NCBI GenBank assembly: GCA_947090635.1
Contig: CAMUOM010000002.1
Span: 1 to 64,000, forward strand
DNA from: an uncultured Candidatus Saccharibacteria bacterium
GTDB lineage: Bacteria > Patescibacteriota > Saccharimonadia > Saccharimonadales > Saccharimonadaceae
Direction: 5' to 3'
Length of the DNA: 64,000 nt
A program made the translations under genes and the position numbers. Positions 1 through 7,913 of this stretch are shown piece after piece. The notes below the pieces were generated by a model, which saw only the letters and a program-made list of their open reading frames with translations, made no database searches and was not told where the DNA came from. Each line of letters starts with the position of its first letter. Within the stretch, counting starts at the first letter, position 1.

Positions 1-67
1 CCACGCAGCCAAACGAAGAGATACCCGCCGGCTTGTCGAGTAAAATAATGCGGTCAATTTGTTCCAT
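1..67 (-). CDS. truB: tRNA pseudouridine-55 synthase, N-terminus only
   Basis: Only the first 22 codons lie in the window; the gene continues past base 1. The translated start contains ILLDKPAGISSF, the N-terminal signature of TruB, which makes pseudouridine 55 in the T-loop of tRNAs. The ATG (65-67) begins one base after the TAG of the upstream gene on the same strand, so the two are probably co-transcribed. Identification rests on this short motif alone, but the motif is highly characteristic. Everything beyond it, including the catalytic Asp, is outside the window. Confidence 0.75.
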   Translation of the reverse strand, partial: MEQIDRIILLDKPAGISSFGCV

Positions 68-68
68 A

Positions 69-1775
69 CTACGATGGTATCACAAATTGAGTAGGATCTG
101 CTGGTGCTGAAGCTGCAGCCATGGCAGGCGCTGGTGGCATTACCGGTAAGTTGCTTGGTGCTGGCGTTGGTGGTACTAAAATTGGCTGGCCGTGCTTCAA
201 AGTATTGTCAACTACTGGTGCGCCAGAATTAGCTATGGCTGGTGGCATCATGCCAGCATTCGCCTGACTCAAATCAGGGGCTGGTGGCACTGGCGGTACT
301 GGCATATTAAGGTTAAAGGCAGGAACATTCTGATTAACAAACGATTCACTACGCTTATCAGGTGTTAACTGGATGGTTGGCGCTGGCATCGCCGTAAAAG
401 CATTGTGAGTTGGCACTGGTGCTGGCATCGCAGCATGTACCGCTGGCCCCTCAGCTGGCACTGGCGGCAAACTAGTTAAATCATCATCCGATACAATAGT
501 AGACAAATCTGGCATTGGTGCCTGTGGCGTGTTACTTGGCGTCACTACTGGCTCAGGAGTGGTGATATCCTTCATTGGCACTGGCGGCAAACTAGCTGGG
601 TTATCAGGCTTAAACTTTGGCGCTTCAGTTGGCGCAGCAGTCTGACGAGCTGAAGTGGCTTGCCTAAGCTGCGACTGCGCTTCAGTTAAGGCGTGATTGC
701 TCGTGGTGGTGGCAACACGCGTGCGTTCGCGATCTAAAATGCGGTTGACACGGTCTGCTGGCTTTTCATTCGGATCGAACTTATCAGCCGGCGTAACGTG
801 CTCTGAAAGTGGGGTAACATTGTCTAATGAAACACCGTTAATATTCTTTAGTACATCATCTTCACCACCATTAACCACTACTGACTCAGATAGCTCTGGC
901 ACTGCTGCCGTCGGGACAAATGATGGCTGCTGTGGCTCCGGTTCTGGCTCTGGCTCTGGTTCTGGCTCCGGTTCTGGTTCTGGTTCAAGATTTGGATTCT
1001 GTGGCGTAATATCGTAGCCACTAAACTCCGCCGAAATCAACTGTTGGTTAGCGCCACAATCCATCAAGTAGGAAGCAAGTGACATCACGTTGGAAGTCGT
1101 AGCACTGTTGCGGAACTGGTCGGTGGCCGATACTACACCCGTCAACAAGGTAGTAGCTACCGCACCATCAAGTAAGCTTGGCGCTGCATTGCTACTAATC
1201 GAACGAATCAGCTCAGTAATTAGCTCAGCATAACAAGTCTGGCCATTGCCCTGCCAACTAATCGTGCCAAGTTGGTCTTGCACTGGGCTAAGGTTGATTG
1301 TCGCCGTCACGGCATCATGGAAAATCTTGCCGTGCGCCGCAATCGCTTGGTCAAGGTCACCCTGGTTATTAACACCTAGGGCAATAATTAGCTCAACATT
1401 AAAGTCGCCGTCTTCAAATTTAAGATCGTTTTGGGTAATCTTACTGTGGTATGGCGTAATGTAAACTTTAACAAAATCGCCCTCAGGGTTCACCCGCAGC
1501 CGCTCCGCCTTCTCTTTACTAATTGAGACAATGAAGTCACGTAGGCTGTCAGCATTGCTCTCAAAGGTCTTCTCTGGGTGCAAGAAATTAAGACTTTGTG
1601 GCATCTCGCCACTAAAGACGGCCACACCACGCTTATTGAGGTGGTTGACGGTCAATGCCAAGGCCAGCGCAGAGGTCAACTGGTCGATACTTGGATTGCT
1701 CGACACCGTAATCAAAACATTGTTGACGCGATTTAGTTTGTCAATCAACTGTGCTTTTGCGGGATTATTATTCAT
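69..1775 (-). CDS. DHH/NrnA-like protein with lost catalytic motifs and long Pro-rich tail
   Basis: 568 residues. The first ~260 residues follow the layout of DHH-family phosphoesterases (NrnA type): an N-terminal helix-strand unit (VLITVSSNPSIDQLTSALAL), a middle LIIALGVN strand, and an INL..Q.LGTISW..NGQTCYAELI segment. However, the family's Asp/His motifs (DGD near the N-terminus, DHH in the middle) are replaced by PSID and INLSP, so it is probably not an active phosphodiesterase. An EP dipeptide repeat follows (about residues 264-282), then ~280 residues of low-complexity Pro/Ala/Thr sequence without predicted enzymes. The start is supported by a GGAG 13 bases upstream of the ATG and a TAAAAT box further up. 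It sits directly before truB. Function unknown; a scaffold or binding role is a guess. Confidence 0.6.
   Translation of the reverse strand: MNNNPAKAQLIDKLNRVNNVLITVSSNPSIDQLTSALALALTVNHLNKRGVAVFSGEMPQSLNFLHPEKTFESNADSLRDFIVSISKEKAERLRVNPEGDFVKVYITPYHSKITQNDLKFEDGDFNVELIIALGVNNQGDLDQAIAAHGKIFHDAVTATINLSPVQDQLGTISWQGNGQTCYAELITELIRSISSNAAPSLLDGAVATTLLTGVVSATDQFRNSATTSNVMSLASYLMDCGANQQLISAEFSGYDITPQNPNLEPEPEPEPEPEPEPEPEPQQPSFVPTAAVPELSESVVVNGGEDDVLKNINGVSLDNVTPLSEHVTPADKFDPNEKPADRVNRILDRERTRVATTTSNHALTEAQSQLRQATSARQTAAPTEAPKFKPDNPASLPPVPMKDITTPEPVVTPSNTPQAPMPDLSTIVSDDDLTSLPPVPAEGPAVHAAMPAPVPTHNAFTAMPAPTIQLTPDKRSESFVNQNVPAFNLNMPVPPVPPAPDLSQANAGMMPPAIANSGAPVVDNTLKHGQPILVPPTPAPSNLPVMPPAPAMAAASAPADPTQFVIPS
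934..987 (-). repeat. Hexanucleotide tandem repeat encoding (Glu-Pro)n
   Basis: Nine consecutive 6-base units of the form GG(C/T)TC(C/T) on the plus strand encode nine Glu-Pro dipeptides on the minus strand. The units vary at synonymous positions. Such a repeat can change length by slippage without breaking the frame, and would act as a stiff linker between the globular N-terminal part and the disordered tail. Confidence 0.85.
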
Positions 1776-1857
1776 TTTTTCTTTTTCTCCATCGGTTTGA
1801 AGTTATTTTAACACAAGTTATTTGCTTACGCAAGCTTCTTATGCTTAATTGTAAATT

Positions 1858-2277
1858 TTACAATTCTAAGCCAGTAATTTCGACGTCACGGCCACTGTCC
1901 GGAAGATAATTAAACTTAATAATAATATGTTGTTCTGGCAAACAATGTTGTACCGACTGCCCCCACTCAATCACCGTCACTGACTGTGGGTCGTGAATTG
2001 ATTCAGCGAGCTCCATTGTCACGATTCCTGGGTCACTCAACCGGTAAAAGTCATAGTGGTTCAACACCAACCCATCACGCGCCGGATAGCTGCAATTAAT
2101 CGTGAAGCTCGGCGACTGCACCGTGTCAGTCACCCCTAGTCCCGCCGCCAAACCGTGCGTGAAGGTCGTCTTGCCGGCGCCCACATCACCAATCAACTCA
2201 AACACCTCGCCGCCGTGCAGCCGTGCGCCAATGCGCTGCCCCAGTGCCACCATTTCTTCTGTTGTCTTGATAATCAT
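1858..2277 (-). CDS. tsaE: tRNA threonylcarbamoyladenosine biosynthesis ATPase TsaE
   Basis: 139 residues, the usual TsaE length. The Walker A motif GDVGAGKTT is at residues 30-38, followed by the family-typical G(L)GV...SPSFTIN segment around residue 55 and a conserved VIEWG near residue 104. TsaE works with TsaB and TsaD to add threonylcarbamoyl to A37 of ANN-decoding tRNAs. TsaB/TsaD are not in the window. The start is fixed by a TAAAAT box ending exactly six bases before the ATG, which implies a leaderless mRNA. The next gene downstream starts on the other side of an 82-base gap. Confidence 0.92.
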   Translation of the reverse strand: MIIKTTEEMVALGQRIGARLHGGEVFELIGDVGAGKTTFTHGLAAGLGVTDTVQSPSFTINCSYPARDGLVLNHYDFYRLSDPGIVTMELAESIHDPQSVTVIEWGQSVQHCLPEQHIIIKFNYLPDSGRDVEITGLEL

Positions 2278-2283
2278 ACCCTT

Positions 2284-2289
2284 ATTTTA
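2284..2289 (-). promoter_or_regulatory. -10 box of tsaE, six bases before ATG
   Basis: TAAAAT-AAGGGT-ATG. With six bases between the -10 and the start codon, the expected transcription start coincides with the A of the ATG. No convincing -35. Confidence 0.6.
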
Positions 2290-2321
2290 GCACTTGCAAG
2301 CCGCTTATGGTTATGGTTTAA

Positions 2322-2327
2322 TATAAT
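2322..2327 (+). promoter_or_regulatory. -10 box of lamin-tail-domain gene
   Basis: Perfect TATAAT five bases upstream of the ATG at 2333; supports this start over an in-frame ATG 24 bases further on, and implies a leaderless transcript. Confidence 0.6.
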
Positions 2328-2332
2328 TAGTA

Positions 2333-4135
2333 ATGTCGCATCTTAGCCACCACCTAATGCGTCTAACCACCACACTATTCTTTGCCACCCTCCTTACCCT
2401 GTCTGTTACCTCGGCAACTCAAGCGGCGGTCGTTGATGATACCGCGCAGTCCACCGACGGTGTGATTATTAGCGAAATTTACCAGAGCGACCACGGCAGC
2501 TTTATCGAGTTTTACAACAACAGCGACCACGACGCCTACGGTTGGCGCCAATTCTTCTTAAATCCCCATACTTTCGGGCTTGATTTACCTAATTTTAACC
2601 TACCGCCACTATTTGACCTCAGTAGTATCAAGCCCCATGGCACTAAAAGCGTTAGGGTGAATCCCATCTGGGCTTGGTCGGCCATTAACTATTTCAAACT
2701 AATGGGAAATGATATTTTAACTGAGGTACAAGATGCTCTTGATGAACAACCCGACTATTCCTATCAGCGTTGTCTAACTTACGACGCCGACGGCCAACCA
2801 TTCATTTCCGATAAATTTTACTATGCGAAAGCCACTCGCGGCACGCAGCTCGACTGCGCTAGCCTTAGTCTAACCGACCAAACTATTTATAATCAGCCCA
2901 ACCAATGCCACGACATTAAATTCGACGAAGTTTATAGCAACGCTGCACCCGACCAACAGTTTATTGAAGTCCAAAACACCGGCACTACACCGGTTGACCT
3001 CAGTACCTGCTATCTCAGTACTGACCACATCACTACGCCGCAACCACTTGGCAACACCATACTTTTACCGCAAGAACAGTACGCCGTCGGCTTCCCCTAT
3101 CAAACCACCGACCCAAACTGGCACGCACTAGGTATGACGGGCGGACACCTCAAACTCCTTACTACCAACCAACGCGCCATCGTTGACGAGCTCACCTACC
3201 ACGGCCAGCAGCCTAACCGCAGCTACAGCCTTGATGATAATTACCAGTGGCAATTCACTTTACCAACCCCAAATGCACCAAATCAATTCGCTATTGAATC
3301 TACCACTTCAGTCAAACCAGACACAGCACCCGCACTAACCACTCAACCAACTATCAATAAATCCCACTCCACTAGCCGCTCCACTAGTGCCACACCTAGC
3401 ACCACCACCGACAACACTGTTAATAACGATGATTTAATTGCATTAGACGCCGCGCCGCCAGATGACCAAAGCGAGATTAATGACCAACTAGCACAGCTAA
3501 ATTACTTAACGCAAGCTACTACCGACCTACTTAGCCGCCCTATACTAGTCAGCCAGCCCCACACCCCTTCACAACCGGATATTTGGCCAGCTAAAGCCTT
3601 CGTACCACCACTGTCACCCCAAAATACTACATCATCCATTAAAGCACCTACCTTCAAAGCTACCCCAGCTCATCAGTTACCAGCTACTCAACCGCGCCGC
3701 CAAAACTCATTAAAACCCGTAGCACCTAAATTATCTAAAGCATCAAAGCCAGCCAAAGCACATCAAACAAAACCAGCAGCTAAACCCGCCAAGACCTGCC
3801 CCGAAGGCAGTCAGCTTAATTCTGCCACTAACCGCTGCGTCAAATCGACTAAGCTTGACCACCAGCCCGCTACTGGTAAATCTGACACTAATAGTACTAC
3901 TCCACCCGCTGCCTCTGATTACAGCCTCTACATCATCGGCGCTGGACTCGGCATCATGGCATTAATTGTAGCTGCCTACCAAATAGCGCAAGCTCGTCGC
4001 CAAGTAAAGCTGCGCCGTAGCGCCCAAGTTTTACCGCCCGCTATCAACAAACTAACCGAGCCAGTCAAATCGCCATCAACCAAATCCGCCAAGTCTACCA
4101 AGCCTAAGCCAACAGACAAAATTAACTTTACATAG
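2333..4135 (+). CDS. Secreted/anchored protein with two lamin-tail-like domains
   Basis: 600 residues. A hydrophobic signal segment (RLTTTLFFATLLTLS) covers residues 10-30. Two lamin tail (LTD, immunoglobulin-like) repeats are visible: one starting IISEIYQSDHGSFIEFYNN (about residue 43) and one starting IKFDEVYSNAAPDQQFIEV (about residue 197). A long Thr/Ser/Pro/Lys-rich linker follows, then a single transmembrane segment (YIIGAGLGIMALIVAAYQIA, about residues 538-557) and a basic cytoplasmic tail. The topology is therefore an ectodomain anchored by a C-terminal helix. Bacterial LTD domains are found on exported proteins and nucleases, but no nuclease motif is visible here. It is followed by ruvC after 12 bases. 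The specific role is unknown; surface binding is inference. Confidence 0.7.
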   Translation: MSHLSHHLMRLTTTLFFATLLTLSVTSATQAAVVDDTAQSTDGVIISEIYQSDHGSFIEFYNNSDHDAYGWRQFFLNPHTFGLDLPNFNLPPLFDLSSIKPHGTKSVRVNPIWAWSAINYFKLMGNDILTEVQDALDEQPDYSYQRCLTYDADGQPFISDKFYYAKATRGTQLDCASLSLTDQTIYNQPNQCHDIKFDEVYSNAAPDQQFIEVQNTGTTPVDLSTCYLSTDHITTPQPLGNTILLPQEQYAVGFPYQTTDPNWHALGMTGGHLKLLTTNQRAIVDELTYHGQQPNRSYSLDDNYQWQFTLPTPNAPNQFAIESTTSVKPDTAPALTTQPTINKSHSTSRSTSATPSTTTDNTVNNDDLIALDAAPPDDQSEINDQLAQLNYLTQATTDLLSRPILVSQPHTPSQPDIWPAKAFVPPLSPQNTTSSIKAPTFKATPAHQLPATQPRRQNSLKPVAPKLSKASKPAKAHQTKPAAKPAKTCPEGSQLNSATNRCVKSTKLDHQPATGKSDTNSTTPPAASDYSLYIIGAGLGIMALIVAAYQIAQARRQVKLRRSAQVLPPAINKLTEPVKSPSTKSAKSTKPKPTDKINFT

Positions 4136-4141
4136 TACAAT
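4136..4141 (+). promoter_or_regulatory. -10 box of ruvC
   Basis: TACAAT-AGGCTT-ATG, six-base gap; a CAGACA lies 17 bases upstream of it as a possible -35. Confidence 0.55.
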
Positions 4142-4147
4142 AGGCTT

Positions 4148-4660
4148 ATGCGTATCCTCGGTATCGACCCCGGCACAGGCATTCTCGGCTTTGGTGTGAT
4201 TGACTTTCAGCCCTACAAATCGCCCAAGATGATTGATGGTGGCGTAGTGGCAACACCGGCACACACCCCACTCAATGTCCGCTTGCTCGACATTTACGAC
4301 TCACTCACCAGCATTATCACCAACACCAATCCCGACTGCGTCTCAATTGAAGGACTCTACTTTAACCGCAATATCACCACTGCTATCTCGGTGGCCGAAG
4401 CGCGCGGTGTGGTGATTCTAGTGGCCACGCAGCACAATTTGCCCTGCTTTTCCTACACGCCGCTCCAAATTAAGCAGACTCTAACCGGCTACGGCCGAGC
4501 CGAGAAGAAACAAGTAATGGAAATGGTGCGCATCCAACTCGGACTCGAAAAAGTTCCACAGCCGGATGACGCCGCCGACGCCCTTGCTGCCGCCATCACT
4601 CACTACTTCATGACCAAACGCGACACATTAGCCAACCATCAGCCAAATAGGCTACAATAG
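4148..4660 (+). CDS. ruvC: Holliday junction endonuclease RuvC
   Basis: 170 residues, normal length. All four acidic catalytic residues expected of RuvC can be placed: D7 in GIDPGTG, E68 in SIEGLYF, and D141 and D144 in QPDDAADA. RuvC cuts four-way junctions symmetrically after RuvAB branch migration. ruvA and ruvB follow immediately, so the complete resolvasome is encoded together. The last codons (-Leu-Gln-stop, CTACAATAG) contain the -10 box of ruvA, so the 3' end is also regulatory sequence. Confidence 0.96.
   Translation: MRILGIDPGTGILGFGVIDFQPYKSPKMIDGGVVATPAHTPLNVRLLDIYDSLTSIITNTNPDCVSIEGLYFNRNITTAISVAEARGVVILVATQHNLPCFSYTPLQIKQTLTGYGRAEKKQVMEMVRIQLGLEKVPQPDDAADALAAAITHYFMTKRDTLANHQPNRLQ
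4653..4658 (+). promoter_or_regulatory. -10 box of ruvA inside ruvC stop region
   Basis: TACAAT-AGAAGC-ATG with a six-base gap. The box overlaps the last two codons and stop of ruvC. Confidence 0.5.
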
Positions 4661-4664
4661 AAGC

Positions 4665-5231
4665 ATGATTGCATACATTAAAGGCCGCGTGATTGAGAAA
4701 GACGCTCAGTCAATCGTGGTTGATAACAGTGGTATCGGTTATGAGATTTTCGTCCCGACCGACACCAGCGAAGCCGCCCTGCTCGACCAAGAAGTAGCGC
4801 TTTACATTTACCACGCCGTCAAAGAAAACGCCGAGGAGTTATTCGGCTTCACTACCCTAGCCGCTAAGCGCTTGTTTGAGCTCTTAATCTCCGTCCAAGG
4901 CGTCGGCCCCAAGGCTGCACTCGCCATTCTCTCACTCGGCAGCAGCGACACCGTACGTAACGCCATCGCGAACTCCGACGCCAGCTTTATTGCCCACGCC
5001 AGTGGTGTCGGCAAGAAGACCGCTGAACGCGTGGCGGTGGATTTACACGACAAAGTCGGCGCTAGCACCGGTGGCAGTAGTACTTCACAGCTCACCCCAA
5101 GTAGCAGCGAAGCCCTCGACGCCCTCATTGCGCTCGGCTTTAATCTCAACGATGCCAGCGGCCTCTTGAAAGACGTACCGACTGATTTGCCCGTCAGCGA
5201 ACAAGTCCGCCTCGCCCTCAAGCAACGCTAG
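4665..5231 (+). CDS. ruvA: Holliday junction branch-migration protein RuvA
   Basis: 188 residues. The order is an N-terminal OB fold (MIAYIKGRVIEK, DNSGIGYEIFVP), helix-hairpin-helix motifs (LISVQGVGPKAALAILS near residue 80 and ASGVGKKTAERVAVDLHDK near residue 112), and the small C-terminal domain that contacts RuvB (ALDALIALGF...). RuvA tetramers bind the junction and load RuvB. It begins four bases after ruvC stop and ends 15 bases before ruvB. Confidence 0.95.
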   Translation: MIAYIKGRVIEKDAQSIVVDNSGIGYEIFVPTDTSEAALLDQEVALYIYHAVKENAEELFGFTTLAAKRLFELLISVQGVGPKAALAILSLGSSDTVRNAIANSDASFIAHASGVGKKTAERVAVDLHDKVGASTGGSSTSQLTPSSSEALDALIALGFNLNDASGLLKDVPTDLPVSEQVRLALKQR

Positions 5232-5234
5232 TGT

Positions 5235-5240
5235 TAAAAT
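5235..5240 (+). promoter_or_regulatory. -10 box of ruvB
   Basis: TAAAAT-AGAGTT-ATG, six-base gap, in the 15-base ruvA-ruvB spacer. Confidence 0.5.
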
Positions 5241-5246
5241 AGAGTT

Positions 5247-6269
5247 ATGGGAATTCAGCGATTTGTCGAACCAACGGCGCCCGAGCCAGATACAAACGAG
5301 GCGCAAGAAGAAGCCCGCACTGAGGTGACACTGCGGCCGCAGACCTTCGCTGACTACATTGGCCAGCCGCGGATGAAGCTCAACTTGCAGCTCGCCATCG
5401 ACGCCGCCAAGCAGCGCGGCGAACCAATTGACCACGTATTGCTCTATGGCCCACCGGGGCTTGGCAAGACCACCATGGCGGGCGTCATCGCCAACGAGAT
5501 GGGCGCCGGACTCCGCGTCACCTCTGGCCCAGCCATTGAACGCGCCGGCGACCTCGCCAGTATTTTAACCAATCTTCAAGATGGCGACGTGTTGTTTATT
5601 GACGAAATTCACCGCCTTTCACGCACAGTTGAAGAGGTGCTTTATTCCGCCATGGAAGACTTCAAACTTGACATCGTGATTGGCAAGGGGCCAGCCGCCC
5701 GCAGTGTCCGGCTTGACCTGCCACGCTTCACCGTAATTGGCGCTACTACTCGCACCGGCAGCCTCGCAGCGCCACTGCGCGACCGCTTTGGGCACCTCTT
5801 CCACCTCGAATTTTACAATAACGACGACATCGAACAGATTATTACGCGCAGCGCTAAGCTACTTTCGGCCGACATCACCCCCGAAGCCGCTCAGTTGCTT
5901 GCTACGCGCAGCCGACAGACGCCACGTATTGCGAACCGCCTCTTGAAACGCGTTCGCGACTACGCCGAAGTGCATAGCGGCGCCAAGATTGATATAAGTA
6001 GCGCCAAGGCTGCGCTCAAGCTCCTTGAGATTGACGACCTCGGCCTTGACCCCGCCGACCGCCACATGCTCGCCACTATGTACACTAATTACAAAGACCG
6101 CCCCGTCGGCCTCAATACTATCGCTGCCCTCACTGGCGACGAAGCTTCTACCATCGAAGACTTCTACGAGCCATATCTTTTACAGATTGGCTTTATTGAG
6201 CGCACGCCGCGTGGCCGACTCGTAACCACCCGCGCCATCGAACATCTTAAAAAATTAGGCTGTATATAA
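5247..6269 (+). CDS. ruvB: Holliday junction helicase motor RuvB
   Basis: 340 residues, normal length. AAA+ ATPase with Walker [10 protein letters not shown] (about 69-76), Walker B FIDEIH (DE at 119-120), sensor 1 in IGATTRTG, and the C-terminal winged helix ending [16 protein letters not shown], all typical of RuvB. Two RuvB hexamers pull DNA through the RuvA-bound junction. It is the third gene of the ruvCAB set, and the start is placed by the -10 box six bases upstream. Confidence 0.97.
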   Translation: MGIQRFVEPTAPEPDTNEAQEEARTEVTLRPQTFADYIGQPRMKLNLQLAIDAAKQRGEPIDHVLLYGPPGLGKTTMAGVIANEMGAGLRVTSGPAIERAGDLASILTNLQDGDVLFIDEIHRLSRTVEEVLYSAMEDFKLDIVIGKGPAARSVRLDLPRFTVIGATTRTGSLAAPLRDRFGHLFHLEFYNNDDIEQIITRSAKLLSADITPEAAQLLATRSRQTPRIANRLLKRVRDYAEVHSGAKIDISSAKAALKLLEIDDLGLDPADRHMLATMYTNYKDRPVGLNTIAALTGDEASTIEDFYEPYLLQIGFIERTPRGRLVTTRAIEHLKKLGCI

Positions 6270-6275
6270 TAAAAT
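6270..6275 (+). promoter_or_regulatory. -10 box of PH-domain protein gene
   Basis: TAAAAT-AGTAGC-ATG, six-base gap. Confidence 0.5.
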
Positions 6276-6281
6276 AGTAGC

Positions 6282-6875
6282 ATGAATGATAATCAGAATA
6301 GTTTAACCCCTGCCGAGCAGGCCGACCATGACCGCAGTGTCCACGACTACCCCGACCTCAACCTCGGCGACCAAGAATATGTGGTGATTGACGTCGAGCG
6401 CTCCTTCTGTGGAATCCTCGCCATCTGGCTTGGCGCGCTTCTCACCTTTGGTATCTTTATTTTACTCGCCTTCATCGTTTACTCACTCACTAACGTGCCT
6501 AACCGCGAGTACTTCGCCCTTGGCCTACTAGCCTTCAGTGCCGTCTTTAGCTTCATTTTTGCCCTCATCGCCACTAAGGTTTATACTGGCAACACCTTTA
6601 TTGTAACGAACGAGCGCGTCTTTGCTCGCATTCAGACCACGCCATTCAGCGTTCGGTCGCAAAATGTTGAGCTAGAACACATTGAAGACTGTAGCTTTGC
6701 TCAAAATAACCCGCTGCAAGTCATCTTCAACTATGGTTCAATTCGGCTCAGTACAGTGGGTGACGAGCAAACCTACACCTTCAATTTTGTAGCTAATCCA
6801 AAGGAACAATTCAAAGTGGTTAACAAAGTTGTCCAACAAGTCGACGGCGACCACACCACCCGCTACCACGGTTAG
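6282..6875 (+). CDS. Membrane protein with bacterial PH domain
   Basis: 197 residues. Two transmembrane helices (about residues 42-66 and 74-100: LAIWLGALLTFGIFILLAFIVY and the FALGLLAFSAVFSFIFALIA region) precede a YdbS-like bacterial PH domain. The PH part begins YTGNTFIVTNERVF and includes SVRSQNVELEHIED and YGSIRLSTVG, the usual order of strands. Such proteins are membrane associated; substrates are generally unknown. The stop codon lies inside the left arm of a perfect inverted repeat that serves as its terminator. It is placed last in the tandem run with ruvCAB, but with its own apparent promoter. Confidence 0.8.
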   Translation: MNDNQNSLTPAEQADHDRSVHDYPDLNLGDQEYVVIDVERSFCGILAIWLGALLTFGIFILLAFIVYSLTNVPNREYFALGLLAFSAVFSFIFALIATKVYTGNTFIVTNERVFARIQTTPFSVRSQNVELEHIEDCSFAQNNPLQVIFNYGSIRLSTVGDEQTYTFNFVANPKEQFKVVNKVVQQVDGDHTTRYHG

Positions 6876-6906
6876 AAATAGCTGGCAAACGCCAGCTATT
6901 TCTAAC
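6871..6906. terminator. Bidirectional terminator between convergent genes
   Basis: Perfect 16-bp inverted repeat (arms 6871-6886 and 6891-6906, loop AAAC) between the PH gene and the leftward prepilin-like gene. Its left arm includes the PH gene's stop codon. Arms contain TTTCT/AGAAA but no long U tract. Confidence 0.75.
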
Positions 6907-6916
6907 TTCAAACTAT

Positions 6917-7372
6917 TTAGCGTAGTGGCTTTGACTTGCTGTCGTTCCGCTCAAATGCCGCTTCGTGCTCCAGCTCAGCCCGCAATTTAAACGCCTGACA
7001 TTTGCCTTCGTTGTCGCAATCAAGTGGTGAATACTTATAATCGCAGTTACCGTTAGTCTCTTGTTTATTGTTTACCGTATAAGTACACTGGTCACCATGT
7101 AAGGTAAAGCCATGCGGGTCAGTAAACAACGTTGGGTCAACCATTGGCAGATTGTCGCGACTAATCACCCGCGGATAATAATGATGTTCCTTATAAAACA
7201 CCTCCTTTAGCGCATAATACATGGTGTTGATAGTCTGCTTACGCTGCTGGTCACGCCGCGCTACCTCAAGGTCATTGCGCTGCAAAATAAAGAATGTACC
7301 CAAGATAATCAAGATAACGATGGCCAATGTCATCTCAATGAGAGTAAAGCCCGATTCATTTCGTTGTTTCAT
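6917..7372 (-). CDS. Type IV prepilin-like protein
   Basis: 151 residues. The N-terminus has a class III signal: short basic leader, then GFTLIEMTLAIVILIILG, with Gly before the cleavage site, Phe+1 and Glu+5, the classic prepilin peptidase substrate. The remainder is a soluble pilin head with four Cys (QCTYTV, NCDYKY, LDCDNE, KCQAF), likely disulfide pairs. Type IV pili in Saccharibacteria are linked to twitching and DNA uptake, but no assembly genes occur next to it, so it may be a minor pilin or pseudopilin. A -10 box lies seven bases before the ATG. Confidence 0.8.
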   Translation of the reverse strand: MKQRNESGFTLIEMTLAIVILIILGTFFILQRNDLEVARRDQQRKQTINTMYYALKEVFYKEHHYYPRVISRDNLPMVDPTLFTDPHGFTLHGDQCTYTVNNKQETNGNCDYKYSPLDCDNEGKCQAFKLRAELEHEAAFERNDSKSKPLR

Positions 7373-7379
7373 TACCCTT

Positions 7380-7385
7380 ATTTTA
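7380..7385 (-). promoter_or_regulatory. -10 box of prepilin-like gene
   Basis: TAAAAT-AAGGGTA-ATG, seven-base gap; nearly the same element as in front of tsaE. Confidence 0.5.
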
Positions 7386-7392
7386 CCATAAA

Positions 7393-7794
7393 TTAATTAT
7401 GTTTGCCGGACAAAAAGTCTAGCCACTGGTCAATATTCGACCGCTGCTCAAATTGCTGGTCAGTTTTACCTTGATTAGTATCTGCCACCTCGGCACGCTT
7501 TAGTAGTACCAAGTGTTCACCCGGCAAAGCCTTGCCTAATAACGCCCGCGCCGAAAGCTCCAAATATTCATTAGTCTTATAATACGCCTGCTCTAAACGC
7601 AAATTTTCATTCTGGATTTCAATCACTTGATTATCCAATATCCCTTGGTCTACCTGTCGCTGCAACCGATAGTTGCGATTCATTACATCAATGGTAATGG
7701 TCATAAAAACCAACCAAAAAATAGCCCCGCCAGCCACAATAAAGCCAACTGGGCTAGCTAATTTCGCAAATCGTGCTTTTAACTGCTCAAGCAT
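7393..7794 (-). CDS. FtsB/DivIC-like septum formation initiator
   Basis: 133 residues: short cytoplasmic N-terminus, one transmembrane helix (VGFIVAGGAIFWLVFMTITI, about 16-35), a coiled coil rich in Asn/Gln/Glu/Leu (about 40-75), and a family-like ending YLELSARALLGKALPGEHLVLL, comparable to the A(R)..LG...PGE..Y.. motif of FtsB/DivIC. These proteins form a trimeric complex with FtsL and FtsQ/DivIB at the septum. The 20-residue hydrophilic tail is extra. Confidence is limited because the family is short and low in information. Confidence 0.65.
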   Translation of the reverse strand: MLEQLKARFAKLASPVGFIVAGGAIFWLVFMTITIDVMNRNYRLQRQVDQGILDNQVIEIQNENLRLEQAYYKTNEYLELSARALLGKALPGEHLVLLKRAEVADTNQGKTDQQFEQRSNIDQWLDFLSGKHN

Positions 7795-7801
7795 TACCGT
7801 T

Positions 7802-7807
7802 ATTATA
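7802..7807 (-). promoter_or_regulatory. -10 box of FtsB-like gene
   Basis: Perfect TATAAT with seven bases (AACGGTA) before the ATG at 7794; sits back to back with the tRNA-Met promoter. Confidence 0.55.
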
Positions 7808-7820
7808 ACACATTCTATGC

Positions 7821-7826
7821 TATAAT
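7821..7826 (+). promoter_or_regulatory. -10 box of tRNA-Met gene
   Basis: TATAAT eight bases upstream of the first tRNA base, so transcription would begin at or a few bases before the mature 5' end. Confidence 0.6.
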
Positions 7827-7834
7827 ATTCGTAG

Positions 7835-7910
7835 CGGGGCGTAGCTCAGTGGTTAGAGCAGTCGGCTCATAACCGATTGGTCACTGGTTCAAACCCAGTC
7901 GCCCCGACCA
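7835..7910 (+). tRNA. tRNA-Met (anticodon CAT)
   Basis: Complete cloverleaf: acceptor CGGGGCG/CGCCCCG, D arm GCTC-AGTGGTTA-GAGC, anticodon arm GTCGG-CTCATAA-CCGAT, T arm ACTGG-TTCAAAC-CCAGT, discriminator A, and CCA encoded in the DNA. The three consecutive G:C pairs of initiator tRNAs are absent (29-31 is CGG) and position 1 pairs with 72, so this is an elongator Met tRNA or an Ile2 tRNA whose CAT is modified to lysidine, not the initiator. Confidence 0.93.
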
Positions 7911-7913
7911 ATC

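Noticed and set aside
934..987. Short tandem repeat as CRISPR or regulatory array
   Set aside because: Six-base units without spacers, in frame within a coding gene; it encodes Glu-Pro.
7835..7910. Initiator tRNA-fMet
   Set aside because: Lacks the three G:C pairs in the anticodon stem and the unpaired first base.
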